From Pseudomonas abieticivorans (lineage in GTDB: Bacteria > Pseudomonadota > Gammaproteobacteria > Pseudomonadales > Pseudomonadaceae): a stretch of 64,000 nucleotides of DNA. Positions 1-9,364 of the stretch are shown one piece after another. The stretch spans positions 1,807,501 to 1,871,500 of the forward strand of contig NZ_CP094975.1 of the NCBI RefSeq assembly GCF_023509015.1, in the 5' to 3' direction. The notes under the pieces are model-generated. The model did not search any database and was not told the DNA's origin. It saw only the letters and a list, made by a program, of their open reading frames with translations. How positions within the stretch are numbered: position 1 is the first letter of the stretch; each line of letters begins with the position of its first letter. The position numbers and the translations under genes were made by a program.

Positions 1-829
<829 letters not shown>

Positions 830-854
830 GGAAAACTCCTAACGAATTGGCACG

Positions 855-874
855 GGAGCGAGTCAGCTCGCTCC
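855..874. other. intercistronic hairpin between bauA and bauC
   Basis: GGAGCGAG and CTCGCTCC form a perfect 8-bp stem with a TCAG loop in the 64-bp gap between the two genes. There is no T-run on the minus strand, so it looks like an mRNA stability or processing hairpin, or a weak attenuator, more than a full terminator. Confidence 0.5.
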
Positions 875-893
875 TTATATATAGAGGGAGAGA

Positions 894-2240
894 TCAGTCG
901 ATCTGGTTGAGCGCTTCACCGACCGCATCGAACAGGCGATCCAGGTCCTGGGGTTTGGCATTGAAGGTCGGGCCAAACTGCAGGGTGTCGCCGCCGTAAC
1001 GCACGTAGAAGCCGGCGTTCCAGAGCTTCATCGAAGCCTCGAACGGGCGCACGATCGCGTCGCCATCGCGCGGGGCCAACTGGATGGCACCGGCCAGGCC
1101 GAAGTTGCGGATGTCGATAACGTTCTTGGTGCCCTTGATGCCGTGCAACACGCTCTCGAAATGTGGTGCCAGTTCGGCAGAAGCCTGCACCAGGTTTTCC
1201 CGTTGCAGCAACTCCAGTGCAGCCAGGCCAGCGGCACACGCTACCGGGTGAGCCGAGTAGGTATAGCCGTGTGGGAATTCCACCGCGTACTCAGGCGTCG
1301 GTTGGTTCATGAAGGTCTGGTAGATCTCGCTGCTGGCGATCACCGCGCCCATCGGAATGGCGCCGTTGGTGATTTGCTTGGCGATGCACATCAGGTCCGG
1401 GGTCACCCCGAACGTGGTAGCGCCGAACATGCTGCCGGTACGGCCGAAGCCGGTGATTACTTCATCGAAGATCAACAGGATGTTGTGCTGGTCGCAGATT
1501 TCGCGCAGGCGCTTGAGGTAACCCTTGGGTGGCGGCAGTACACCGGCGGAACCGGCCATGGGTTCGACGATCACCGCGGCGATGTTGGAGGCATCGTGCA
1601 ACTCGATCAGCTTGAGCATTTCATCGGCCAGGGCAATACCGCCCGCCTCTGGCTCGCCCTTTGAAAATGCATTGCCAGGCAATACGGTGTGCGGCAGATG
1701 GTCGACATCCATCAGTTGGCCGAACATCTTGCGGTTACCGTTCACGCCACCCAGGCTGGTACCGGCGATGTTCACGCCATGGTAGCCACGGGCACGGCCG
1801 ATCATTTTGGTCTTGGTGGCCTGGCCTTTCAGGCGCCAGTAGGCACGCACCATTTTCACCGCGGTGTCGGCGCACTCGGAGCCGGAGTTGGTGTAGAACA
1901 CGTGGTTCAGATTACCTGGGGTCAGGTCGGTGATTTTCTCGGCCAACTGGAACGACGCCGGGTGGCCGTATTGGAATGCCGGGGAGTAGTCGAGCACGCT
2001 CAATTGACGGGCAACGGCTTCCTGAATCTCTTTACGGGTGTGGCCAGCACCGCAAGTCCACAGGCCCGACAGGCTGTCATAGATTTTGCGGCCTTTGTCG
2101 TCCGTCAACCAACTGCCTTCGGCGGCCACGATCAGGCGCGGGTCACGCTGGAAATTTCGGTTGGCCGTGTAGGGCATCCAATGAGCATCCAGTTTGAGCT
2201 GGCTGGCAATTCCGAGCGGAGCGTTTTCAGGCAAGTTCAT
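894..2240 (-). CDS. bauA: beta-alanine (omega-amino acid):pyruvate aminotransferase
   Basis: A class III PLP-dependent aminotransferase of 448 residues, the usual length. It transfers the amino group of beta-alanine and other omega-amino acids to pyruvate, giving malonate semialdehyde and alanine. Visible landmarks are the N-terminal DAHWMPYTANRNFQRDPR segment typical of the Pseudomonas omega-APT group, the aspartate motif FDEVITGFGRTG that contacts the PLP pyridine nitrogen, and the AKQITNGAIPMGAV segment with the Schiff-base lysine. It is followed on the same strand by the semialdehyde dehydrogenase. A LysR gene is divergent, 120 bp away. The order aminotransferase-dehydrogenase-divergent regulator matches the bau locus of P. 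aeruginosa (PA0130-PA0133), without a bauB gene in between. Confidence 0.92.
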   Translation of the reverse strand: MNLPENAPLGIASQLKLDAHWMPYTANRNFQRDPRLIVAAEGSWLTDDKGRKIYDSLSGLWTCGAGHTRKEIQEAVARQLSVLDYSPAFQYGHPASFQLAEKITDLTPGNLNHVFYTNSGSECADTAVKMVRAYWRLKGQATKTKMIGRARGYHGVNIAGTSLGGVNGNRKMFGQLMDVDHLPHTVLPGNAFSKGEPEAGGIALADEMLKLIELHDASNIAAVIVEPMAGSAGVLPPPKGYLKRLREICDQHNILLIFDEVITGFGRTGSMFGATTFGVTPDLMCIAKQITNGAIPMGAVIASSEIYQTFMNQPTPEYAVEFPHGYTYSAHPVACAAGLAALELLQRENLVQASAELAPHFESVLHGIKGTKNVIDIRNFGLAGAIQLAPRDGDAIVRPFEASMKLWNAGFYVRYGGDTLQFGPTFNAKPQDLDRLFDAVGEALNQID

Positions 2241-2338
2241 GATCGTGGGACCTCGCAGGGCGACAGTGATGACGAGCGTTGTTGTTGCAGCTAAGTTGTC
2301 ACGACGATAAAGTCTGAAAAACCCTACTCTTCTAATCT

Positions 2339-2357
2339 TTAGTTAGCTGGTTACTAA
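2339..2357. promoter_or_regulatory. near-perfect dyad just before bauR
   Basis: TTAGTTA-GCTGG-TTACTAA is a dyad with 6 of 7 arm positions matching and ends 3 bp before the bauR start codon. LysR regulators often bind imperfect dyads between divergent genes, so this is a candidate operator for autoregulation and for the bauA promoter. It rests on symmetry alone. Confidence 0.35.
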
Positions 2358-2360
2358 ACA

Positions 2361-3278
2361 ATGAGCCGCCGCCCCGACCCGCTTGCCCAAGTCAGTGATT
2401 TTGACATCCGCCTGTTGAAAATTTACCGCAGCGTAGTGGAGTGCGGTGGCTTCTCGGCCGCCGAGAACGTATTGGGCATAGGCCGCTCGGCTATTAGCCA
2501 GCAGATGAGCGACCTTGAGCAGCGGCTGGGTTTGCGCCTGTGCCAGCGCGGGCGCGCCGGTTTTTCGCTGACCGAAGAGGGCCGCGAGGTGTACCAATCG
2601 GCGCTGCAATTGCTCAGCGCCCTGGAAAGCTTTCGCACCGAGGTCAATGGCCTGCACCAGCATTTGCGCGGCGAACTGAACATCGGCCTGACCGACAACC
2701 TGGTCACCCTGCCCCACATGCGCATCACCCACGCCTTGGCTCAGCTCAAGGATCGCGGGCCGGACGTGCGCATTCAGATCCGCATGATCGCGCCAAGCCA
2801 GGTGGAACAAGGCGTGCTCGATGGCAGCCTGCACGTGGGGGTAGTACCGCAAGCAAGCCCGCTGTCAGGCCTTGAGTACGCGCCGCTCTACAGCGAACGC
2901 TCGTTGCTGTATTGCGCAGTCGGCCACCCGTTGTTCTACGCCGCCGATAGCGAACTGGATGACACGCGCCTGAACCAGCAGGACGCCATCGCCCCCACCT
3001 TCCGCCTGCCGGCAGAGATCCAGGCCCAGTATCAGGCATTGAACTGCACCGCCAGCGCCTCGGATCGCGAAGGCATGGCCTTTCTGATCCTGACCGGGCG
3101 CTTTATCGGCTATTTGCCCGACCACTACGCCAGCCTCTGGGTGCAACAAGGCCGGTTGCGAGCACTGAAACCAGCGCAACGCTTCTACGACCTGAGCCTT
3201 TCGTGGGTCACGCGCAAGGGTCGCCGCCCACATTTGGTGCTGGAAAGCTTTTTGGAAAGCCTGGCCGCCACGCGCTAA
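2361..3278 (+). CDS. bauR: LysR-family transcriptional regulator, probable BauR
   Basis: A 305-residue LysR-type regulator. The N-terminal winged HTH covers about residues 12-70 (FDIRLLKIYRSVVECGGFSAAENVLGIGRSAISQQMSDLEQRLG, in pieces), with the typical serine-rich recognition helix. An effector-binding periplasmic-protein-like domain follows. It is divergent from bauA, the classic arrangement for a LysR protein controlling its neighbour, so the likely inducer is beta-alanine or a related omega-amino acid. The short ORF starting MSRRPDPLAQ is supported by the onset of family similarity. The symbol is inferred from position. Confidence 0.75.
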   Translation: MSRRPDPLAQVSDFDIRLLKIYRSVVECGGFSAAENVLGIGRSAISQQMSDLEQRLGLRLCQRGRAGFSLTEEGREVYQSALQLLSALESFRTEVNGLHQHLRGELNIGLTDNLVTLPHMRITHALAQLKDRGPDVRIQIRMIAPSQVEQGVLDGSLHVGVVPQASPLSGLEYAPLYSERSLLYCAVGHPLFYAADSELDDTRLNQQDAIAPTFRLPAEIQAQYQALNCTASASDREGMAFLILTGRFIGYLPDHYASLWVQQGRLRALKPAQRFYDLSLSWVTRKGRRPHLVLESFLESLAATR

Positions 3279-3353
3279 AAGCAGCTAAAAACTAATTTTT
3301 TGACATAACTTATTGTTTATTAAGCAATTTATATAAAACGACCATTTTAAACC

Positions 3354-3367
3354 TGAGCACTTGGACA
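3354..3367. promoter_or_regulatory. candidate purine-regulator operator A
   Basis: TGAGCACTTGGACA fits the E. coli RutR-type half-site pattern TGACCA-NN-TGGTCA at 10 of 12 defined positions. It lies 69 bp before the NCS2 permease start, close to the distance of the sister motifs at 6631, 15095 and 17271. It is the most divergent member of the set and poorly symmetric. A possible -35 (TTGACA, 3300-3305) lies upstream. Confidence 0.4.
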
Positions 3368-3436
3368 GCTTTTTGCACAAGCATTGGGTAACAGAGGAAT
3401 CCACTGAAACCTCGAACCCGTGCCGAGAGCCTGAAC

Positions 3437-4834
3437 ATGCCACCAGAATCGCCCTCATCCAACGACCTGATCTACGGTTTGAATGATCGACCCAAGCCCC
3501 TGCCGGCGATCCTTGCGGCCCTGCAACACGTGCTGGCCAGCTTCGTCGGCATCATCACACCGCCACTGATCATTGGCTCTGCGCTAGGCCTCACTGCCCA
3601 CCTGCCGTACCTGATCAGCATGGCGCTGATGGTTTCCGGCGTAGGTACTTTCATTCAGGCTCGTCGGCCATTTGGCATCGGCGCCGGGATGATCTGCCTG
3701 CAGGGCACCAGCTTCGCCTTCCTGGGCGCGGTGTTATCGGCCGGTTTTATCGTCAAGACCCGCGGTGGCAGCCCGGAAGACATCATGGCGATGATCTTTG
3801 GCGTGTGTTTTTTCGGCGCGCTGGTGCAGATCGTGCTGAGCCGCTTCATTGGCCAACTGCGTCGGGTGATCACCCCGCTGGTGACCGGCATCGTCATCAC
3901 CCTGATCGGCATCAGCCTGATCAAGGTGGGCATCACCGACCTTGGCGGCGGCTTCGGTGCCCCGGACTTCGGCGCACCGGGCAACCTGGGCCTGGGCGCG
4001 TTTGTGCTGTTCGTGATCATTTTGCTGAACCGCTCGAACACCCCATGGATTCGCCTTTCAGCGATCATCATCGGCTTGATCGCAGGCTGCATCGCCGCCT
4101 GGTTCAGCGGCAAGCTGGTGCCACAAGCGCTCCCCGACCTGCCCCTGGTCAGCCTGCCGATCCCGTTCAAGTTCGGCTTCAGTTTTGACTGGACCGCCTT
4201 CTTGCCCGTGGCCCTGATCTACCTGATCAGCACCATCGAAACCGTAGGTGACCTGACCGCCAACTGCATGCTGTCCAAGCAGCCCATCACTGGCCCCAGC
4301 TACATCAACCGCCTCAAAGGCGGCGTGCTGGGCGACGGCATCAGCTGCATGCTGGCCGCAACCTTCAGCGCATTTCCCAACACCACCTTTGCGCAGAATA
4401 ACGGCGTTATCCAACTGACCGGCGTGGCCAGCCGCTACGTGGGCCTGTACATCGGCGCGATCCTGTTCCTGCTGGGCCTGGTGCCAGTGATCGGCGCGGT
4501 GCTGCAGCAAATTCCGAAACCGGTACTGGGTGGCGCCACCCTGGTGATGTTCGGCAGTGTCGCCGCCGCCGGCGTGCGCATCCTGGCCCAAGGCCCGCTG
4601 GACCGGCGCAACATGCTGATCATCGCCACCTCGTTCGGCGTCGGCCTGGGCGTAGCGTCGCAACCCAACCTGTTGCACCTGCTGCCCAAGCTTGCACAGA
4701 ACCTGTTCGACTCGGCCATCACCAGCGGCGGCATCACCGCATTGGTCATGTGCCTGCTACTGCCTGAGCCAAAAAACAGCTCGCAAACCACCGAGCTTGC
4801 GCTGGAAAACGACGGACTTAAAACTCGCGTTTGA
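3437..4834 (+). CDS. NCS2-family nucleobase:cation symporter (xanthine/uracil type)
   Basis: A 465-residue inner-membrane permease with about 12-14 hydrophobic segments, importing a nucleobase with a cation. Family landmarks are the N-terminal QHVLASFVGIITPPLIIG, the GAGMICLQGTSFAF segment, STIETVGDLTANCML (the acidic substrate-site motif of NCS2) and GDGISCMLAATFSAFPNTTFAQNNGVIQLTG. The last motif, with NNGVIQLTGVASR, points to the purine (xanthine/urate) branch. It lies upstream of a RutR-like regulator and purine deaminases, which supports a purine substrate. The ATG follows AGAGCCTGAAC rather than a strong ribosome site, so the start is fairly but not fully secure. Confidence 0.88.
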   Translation: MPPESPSSNDLIYGLNDRPKPLPAILAALQHVLASFVGIITPPLIIGSALGLTAHLPYLISMALMVSGVGTFIQARRPFGIGAGMICLQGTSFAFLGAVLSAGFIVKTRGGSPEDIMAMIFGVCFFGALVQIVLSRFIGQLRRVITPLVTGIVITLIGISLIKVGITDLGGGFGAPDFGAPGNLGLGAFVLFVIILLNRSNTPWIRLSAIIIGLIAGCIAAWFSGKLVPQALPDLPLVSLPIPFKFGFSFDWTAFLPVALIYLISTIETVGDLTANCMLSKQPITGPSYINRLKGGVLGDGISCMLAATFSAFPNTTFAQNNGVIQLTGVASRYVGLYIGAILFLLGLVPVIGAVLQQIPKPVLGGATLVMFGSVAAAGVRILAQGPLDRRNMLIIATSFGVGLGVASQPNLLHLLPKLAQNLFDSAITSGGITALVMCLLLPEPKNSSQTTELALENDGLKTRV

Positions 4835-4922
4835 CTGTTTTTGGTCACAGAGCTTGTCTGAAAAGTGTGGGTGCGCTATCAACGCAGTCAGTTGCGCCCA
4901 CACGATCTGTCCGGAACCGCCT

Positions 4923-5585
4923 ATGACACTCGAAGTCCCTGCGCACAGCGCCCATCATGCTGGCAAACCAGCCAGTCGCATTCGCCAGAAAAACGAAGAA
5001 ACGATAATCCAGGCCGCCGAAGACGAGTTCGCCCGCCACGGTTTCAAAGGCACCAGCATGAACACTATCGCGCTGAATGCCGGGCTGCCCAAGGCCAACC
5101 TGCATTACTACTTCACCAACAAGCTGGGCCTGTACATCGCAGTATTGAGCAACATCCTGGAGCTTTGGGACAGCACCTTCAACAACCTCACTGCCGAAGA
5201 CGACCCAGCCCAGGCGCTGACCAAATACATCCGCGCAAAAATGGAATTCTCCCGCCGCCACCCCCAGGCGTCGCGGATTTTCGCCATGGAGATCATCAGC
5301 GGTGGCGAGTGCCTGAATGAATATTTCAGCCAGGACTACCGCGCCTGGTTCGCCGGCCGTGCGGGCGTGTTCCAGGCCTGGATCGACGCCGGCAAGATGG
5401 ACCCGGTAGACCCCGTGCACTTGATCTTCCTGTTGTGGGGCAGCACCCAGCACTACGCCGACTTCTCTACCCAGATTTGCCGCGTGACCGGCCGCACGCG
5501 CCTGACCAAACAGGACTTTGAAGAAGCCAGCGATCAATTGACCCGTATAATCCTCAAAGGCTGCGGCCTCACACCCGTCCACTGA
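4923..5585 (+). CDS. RutR-like TetR-family transcriptional regulator
   Basis: A 220-residue TetR repressor. The HTH lies at about residues 22-68 (TIIQAAEDEFARHGFKGTSMNTIALNAGLPKANLHYYF, in pieces). The C-terminal ligand domain contains EFSRRHPQASRIFAMEIISGG and HLIFLLWGSTQHYADF, close in wording to E. coli RutR, which senses uracil or thymine and also acts on purine genes. I start at the ATG at 4923; a longer reading from 4692 overlaps the permease and adds sequence unlike the family. It sits between a nucleobase permease and a nucleoside ABC operon, and TGACCTAYTGGTCA-like motifs precede four island genes, so it is the likely local repressor. The ligand is unknown; a purine base is the simplest guess. 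Confidence 0.88.
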   Translation: MTLEVPAHSAHHAGKPASRIRQKNEETIIQAAEDEFARHGFKGTSMNTIALNAGLPKANLHYYFTNKLGLYIAVLSNILELWDSTFNNLTAEDDPAQALTKYIRAKMEFSRRHPQASRIFAMEIISGGECLNEYFSQDYRAWFAGRAGVFQAWIDAGKMDPVDPVHLIFLLWGSTQHYADFSTQICRVTGRTRLTKQDFEEASDQLTRIILKGCGLTPVH

Positions 5586-5608
5586 GTGCACTTGCGGATC
5601 TGCAACAC

Positions 5609-6190
5609 ATGCCTTTTACCCTGTTGGGACCCTGCCAATTGCGCGAGGAAATTCGCAAGAGCCGCTTCATTACCCTGGCCGCGCCGATTGAGTCAGTGGC
5701 CGATGCCCAGGCGTTTCTCGACCAATACAGCGACCTGAACGCCACGCATAACTGCTGGGCCTGGAAGCTGGGTGGCCAGTACCGCAGCAACGACGATGGG
5801 GAACCTGGCGGCACGGCCGGGCGACCGATACTGGCAGCGATAGAAGCCCAGGATTGCGACCAGGTGGTGGTGTTGGTGATCCGCTGGTACGGCGGCATCC
5901 AATTAGGCACCGGCGGTTTGGCCCGGGCCTACGGCGGTGGCGCCAACAAATGCCTGCAACAGGCGCAAAAGCGTGAGCTGATCAGCCGGGTGCCATTGAA
6001 ATGCGCGTGCAGTTTCAGTGAGCTCGCGCTGGTCAAATTGCGCATTGCCGAGGCTGAGGGCGTGGTACTGAACGAAGACTTCACGGCTAACGGCGTGGAC
6101 CTGCAACTGGCCCTGGGCCGTGAGCGGATCGAAACGGTGCAGCGCCAACTGGCCGACCTGAGCCGCGGCCGTATTCTCCTGGAAGAATAA
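5609..6190 (+). CDS. YigZ/IMPACT-family protein (UPF0029)
   Basis: A 193-residue protein of the conserved YigZ/IMPACT family. The signature is NDDGEPGGTAGRPIL at about residues 70-84 and VVVLVIRWYGGIQLGTGGLARAYGGG at about 94-119, with a C-terminal DUF1949-like domain. The biochemical role of bacterial members is unsettled; the eukaryotic relative IMPACT binds GCN1 and affects translation control. It starts 23 bp after the TetR gene and may share its transcript, but a purine role is not implied by the family. Confidence 0.88.
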   Translation: MPFTLLGPCQLREEIRKSRFITLAAPIESVADAQAFLDQYSDLNATHNCWAWKLGGQYRSNDDGEPGGTAGRPILAAIEAQDCDQVVVLVIRWYGGIQLGTGGLARAYGGGANKCLQQAQKRELISRVPLKCACSFSELALVKLRIAEAEGVVLNEDFTANGVDLQLALGRERIETVQRQLADLSRGRILLEE

Positions 6191-6690
6191 CGGCGCAGCA
6201 GCAGGTTGCCCACATCTGCTGTGCACCTGGGTGTGGATAACCTTGGGGTATCGCGCTGCAAGCCTTGTACCACGTGGCTTTGAGCCATCTGATCAAAAAA
6301 CAGCCAAACCTCAGTGCGCGCGATAAAAAACACCTTCAATCAGCCAGTTAGCCGCGTTTAGCACCATTGGAAAATAGCACGGGCGCGCTTATACCCGCTG
6401 CGGACGCTTTCGCACAATAACAGTGGAATAACCTGTGGATAACCCGTGTACGACCGCCGCGTTTGCCGGTACGAAGCCACCTCCTTGGAATTGATCATTT
6501 TTTGATCATTCGCGCGAGCGCCAAATCAAGTCATGCCGGCCGGTAGCGCCCCGCAATAGTGCTTGTTCCCTCTACGAGAATGTCACCTCCCCCTTCAAAG
6601 CCCGCGTAATAGGGCTTTCGCAAAATTTCCTGACCTACTGGCCAGGAAATTGCTTTATGCACAGGCGTCCCACTCTGACCCGAGCCTGTC
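6191..6690. other. 500-bp intergenic region with two perfect DnaA boxes and an operator
   Basis: No gene is supported here. TGTGGATAA (the complement of the DnaA box TTATCCACA) occurs at 6232-6240 and 6434-6442. TGATCAAAAAA at 6290-6300 is mirrored by TTTTTTGATCA at 6498-6508, and a direct repeat TTGATCATT lies at 6491-6510. The last 70 bp hold the operator-like palindrome described separately. I see no purine riboswitch core. Confidence 0.6.
6624..6651. promoter_or_regulatory. candidate purine-regulator operator B (28-bp dyad)
   Basis: AATTTCCTG and CAGGAAATT form perfect 9-bp arms around ten bases. The inner 14-mer TGACCTACTGGCCA (6631-6644) fits the RutR pattern TGACCA-NN-TGGTCA at 10 of 12 positions. 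It ends 46 bp before the ABC ATPase start, where it would cover the promoter. The motif recurs before the binding-protein gene and the adenine deaminase gene. Confidence 0.65.
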
Positions 6691-8247
6691 ATGTCAAACC
6701 CTGCGACCCCTTCGCGCCTGCAACTGCGGGCCATCAGCAAGCGCTACCCCGGCTGCCTGGCCAACGACGGCATCGACCTGCACATCGCTGCAGGTGAGAT
6801 TCACGCCCTGCTTGGCGAGAACGGCGCTGGCAAAAGTACCCTGATGAAGATCATCTACGGTGTTACCCAGGCCGATAGCGGCGACATTGTCTGGCAAGGC
6901 CAGAAGGTCAACATGCGCAACCCGGCCCAAGCCCGCCAACTGGGGATCGGCATGGTGTTCCAGCACTTCTCACTGTTTGAAACCCTGACCGTGGCGCAGA
7001 ACATCGCCCTGGCCATGGGCGCAGGTCAAAGCCCCAAGCAACTGGAACCGAAGATCCGCGAGGTGTCCGCCCGCTACGGCATGAGCCTGGAACCGCAACG
7101 GCTGGTGCACAGCCTGTCGATCGGCGAGCGCCAACGCGTGGAGATCATCCGCTGCCTGATGCAGGACATTCGCCTGCTGATCCTCGATGAACCTACCTCG
7201 GTACTCACGCCGCTGGAGGCCGATGACCTGTTCGTGACCTTGCGCCGGCTGGCCAGTGAAGGCTGCAGCATTCTGTTTATCAGCCACAAGCTGGGCGAAG
7301 TTCGCGCCCTGTGCCACAGCGCCACCGTGCTGCGCGGCGGGCGCGTGTCCGGGCATTGCGTCCCGGCGCAGTGCTCGGACCTTGAGCTGGCGCGGTTGAT
7401 GGTGGGTGACGCCGAAGGCCTCAGCGCCCATTACCCTAAAGCCGCAGGTGGCGCGGATTTCCTGCAGGTGGCGAAACTCTCCTGGCCTAACCCCGATCCT
7501 TTCGGCTGCTCGCTTGCCGAAGTCGACCTTAGCGTACGCAGCGGCGAAATAGTCGGCATTGCCGGTGTTGCCGGTAACGGCCAGGACGAACTGCTAGCAC
7601 TGCTCAGTGGCGAACAAACCTTGGCTTATCCACAGCGCGAAACCCTGCGTTTTGCAGGCCAAGCCGTCGGCCACCTGCGCCCCGATGCGCGTCGCAGCCT
7701 GGGCCTGGCCTTCGTGCCGGCCGAACGCTTGGGCCACGGCGCCGTGCCGGAGTTGAGTTTGGCCGACAATGCCCTGCTCACGGCCTTCCAGCAGGGTTTG
7801 GTCAGCAACGGCATGATCCAGCGTGGGAAAGTGCTGCAACTGGCTGATGAAATCATTCGCCGCTTCGGCGTCAAAACCCCGGACGCCCAGGCCCCTGCCC
7901 GCAGCCTGTCGGGCGGCAACCTGCAAAAATTCATTCTTGGCCGTGAAATCCTCCAGCAGCCCCGCCTGCTGGTCGCCGCCCATCCGACCTGGGGGGTGGA
8001 CGTGGGCGCCGCTGCCACTATCCACCGAGCGTTGATTGCCTTGCGCGACGCCGGCGCGGCGATCCTGGTGATTTCCGAAGACCTGGACGAACTGTTCCAG
8101 ATCAGCGATCGCCTGGGCGCCTTGTGTGGCGGGCGGCTCAGCGCCTTGAAAGCGACCGCCGACACCACCCAGGTCGAATTGGGCGGCTGGATGGCCGGCC
8201 GCTTTGAACATGCCCCTACACCTCACACCGCCGCCGCCCTGGCTTGA
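6691..8247 (+). CDS. nucleoside/purine-type ABC transporter ATPase (two ABC domains)
   Basis: A 518-residue fused double ABC ATPase of the sugar/nucleoside importer class (NupO/YufO-like), working on the inner face of the membrane with the two permeases that follow. The first domain is intact: Walker A GENGAGKST at 42-50, signature LSIGE at 142-146 and Walker B LLILDEPTS at 162-170. The second domain is degenerate, as usual for this class: GVAGNGQDE replaces the P-loop, while the signature LSGGNLQKF is kept, and LLVAAHPTWGVDVGA replaces the usual Walker B. The start has only a weak ribosome site, but the N-terminus aligns with the family. It is the first gene of an ATPase-permease-permease operon; the binding protein is encoded separately at 15177. 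Confidence 0.9.
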   Translation: MSNPATPSRLQLRAISKRYPGCLANDGIDLHIAAGEIHALLGENGAGKSTLMKIIYGVTQADSGDIVWQGQKVNMRNPAQARQLGIGMVFQHFSLFETLTVAQNIALAMGAGQSPKQLEPKIREVSARYGMSLEPQRLVHSLSIGERQRVEIIRCLMQDIRLLILDEPTSVLTPLEADDLFVTLRRLASEGCSILFISHKLGEVRALCHSATVLRGGRVSGHCVPAQCSDLELARLMVGDAEGLSAHYPKAAGGADFLQVAKLSWPNPDPFGCSLAEVDLSVRSGEIVGIAGVAGNGQDELLALLSGEQTLAYPQRETLRFAGQAVGHLRPDARRSLGLAFVPAERLGHGAVPELSLADNALLTAFQQGLVSNGMIQRGKVLQLADEIIRRFGVKTPDAQAPARSLSGGNLQKFILGREILQQPRLLVAAHPTWGVDVGAAATIHRALIALRDAGAAILVISEDLDELFQISDRLGALCGGRLSALKATADTTQVELGGWMAGRFEHAPTPHTAAALA

Positions 8248-8259
8248 TGGAGTTTGTCG

Positions 8260-9364
8260 ATGTTGCTTTCACTCGAACCGCGCGGCCAGCAATCGCGCGC
8301 CATGCTCTGGTTTTCACCGCTGCTAGCGGCCGTACTGACCCTGGCGTGTGGCTCGCTGCTGTTCATTGCCCTGGGCCATGACCCGCTGCAAACCCTGTAT
8401 ACCCTGCTGATTGCACCGGTCAGCGACCTGTACGGCGTGTCCGAACTGCTGGTCAAGGCACTGCCGATCCTGCATCTGTGCCCTGGGCCTGGCCGTGGCC
8501 TACCAGGCGCGTATCTGGAACATCGGCGCCGAAGGCCAACTGCTGATGGGCGCCTTGGCCGGTAGTGCCCTGGCGGTGAACATCATCGACATGGAAAGCC
8601 GCTGGGCCCTGGTCATGGTGCTGGCCTTGGGCACCTTGGGCGGCGCAGCCTGGGCCGGGCTCACGGCGTGGCTGCGAACCCATTTCAATGCCAACGAAAT
8701 CCTCACCAGCATCATGCTCAATTACATTGCGCTGAACCTGCTGCTGTATTTCGTCCATGGCCCGCTGAAAGACCCGGCCGGCTTCAACTTCCCGGAGTCG
8801 GCGATGTTCGGCGATGCCAGCCGGTTGCCCACGCTGATCGACGGCGACCGCGTGCACGCCGGTCTGTATTTCGCCCTGCTCGCGCTGGTGGCGGTGTGGG
8901 TGTTGCTGCAACGCAGCTTCGTCGGTTTCCAGATCAAGGTACTGGGGCTGGACAAGCGCGCCGCAGGCTTCGTCGGCTTTCGCGAAAAACGTTTGGTGTG
9001 GTTCGCACTGCTGATCAGCGGCGCATTGGCCGGCCTTGCCGGTGTCTGCGAAGTCACCGGGCCCATTGGCCAGTTGGTGCCGCAGGTTTCGCCCGGCTAT
9101 GGCTATGCCGCCATTACCGTGGCCTTTTTGGGCCGTTTGAACCCGATTGGCATCGTCTTTTCCAGCCTGTTGATGGCGCTGCTGTACCTGGGCGGTGAAA
9201 ACGCCCAGATGGCAATGAACCTGCCCCAGGCCATCACCCAATTGTTCCAGGGCATGATGCTGTTCTTCCTGCTCGCCAGCGATGTGCTGATCCTTTACCG
9301 CCCGCGCCTGAAACTGCGCTGGGGGCGCCGTGCCACTTCGACCGCGACCGTGGGGGCGCTGTGA
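8260..9364 (+). pseudogene. ABC transporter permease 1, frameshifted
   Basis: An inner-membrane permease of the BPD_transp_2 family, first of two in the operon. Translation from the ATG at 8260 (after GGAG) gives a good N-terminus to LYGVSELLVKALPIL, then the frame fails. The family sequence resumes in another frame at 8474 with ICALGLAVAYQARIWNIGAEGQ and continues to the stop at 9364. One extra base near 8473 (or loss of two) explains this. Read through the shift, the protein would be about 367 residues with normal topology. It may be a real null allele or a sequencing error; both flanking genes are intact and its end still overlaps the next start, which favours an error or a recent event. 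Confidence 0.8.

Noticed and set aside
3279..3436. Purine riboswitch before the nucleobase permease
   Set aside because: The conserved loop and junction pattern of purine aptamers is not present; the same holds for the region before the ABC operon.
4831..4852. Fifth operator copy upstream of the TetR gene (TGACTGTTTTTGGTCA)
   Set aside because: Only the right half-site fits; the spacing of the two TGAC/GTCA halves is two bases longer than in the other sites.
4865..4904. Inverted repeat GTGTGGGTGCGC...GCGCCCACAC upstream of the TetR gene
   Set aside because: The loop is long, the stem has a bulge and there is no T-run; I could not decide between operator and chance and did not list it.
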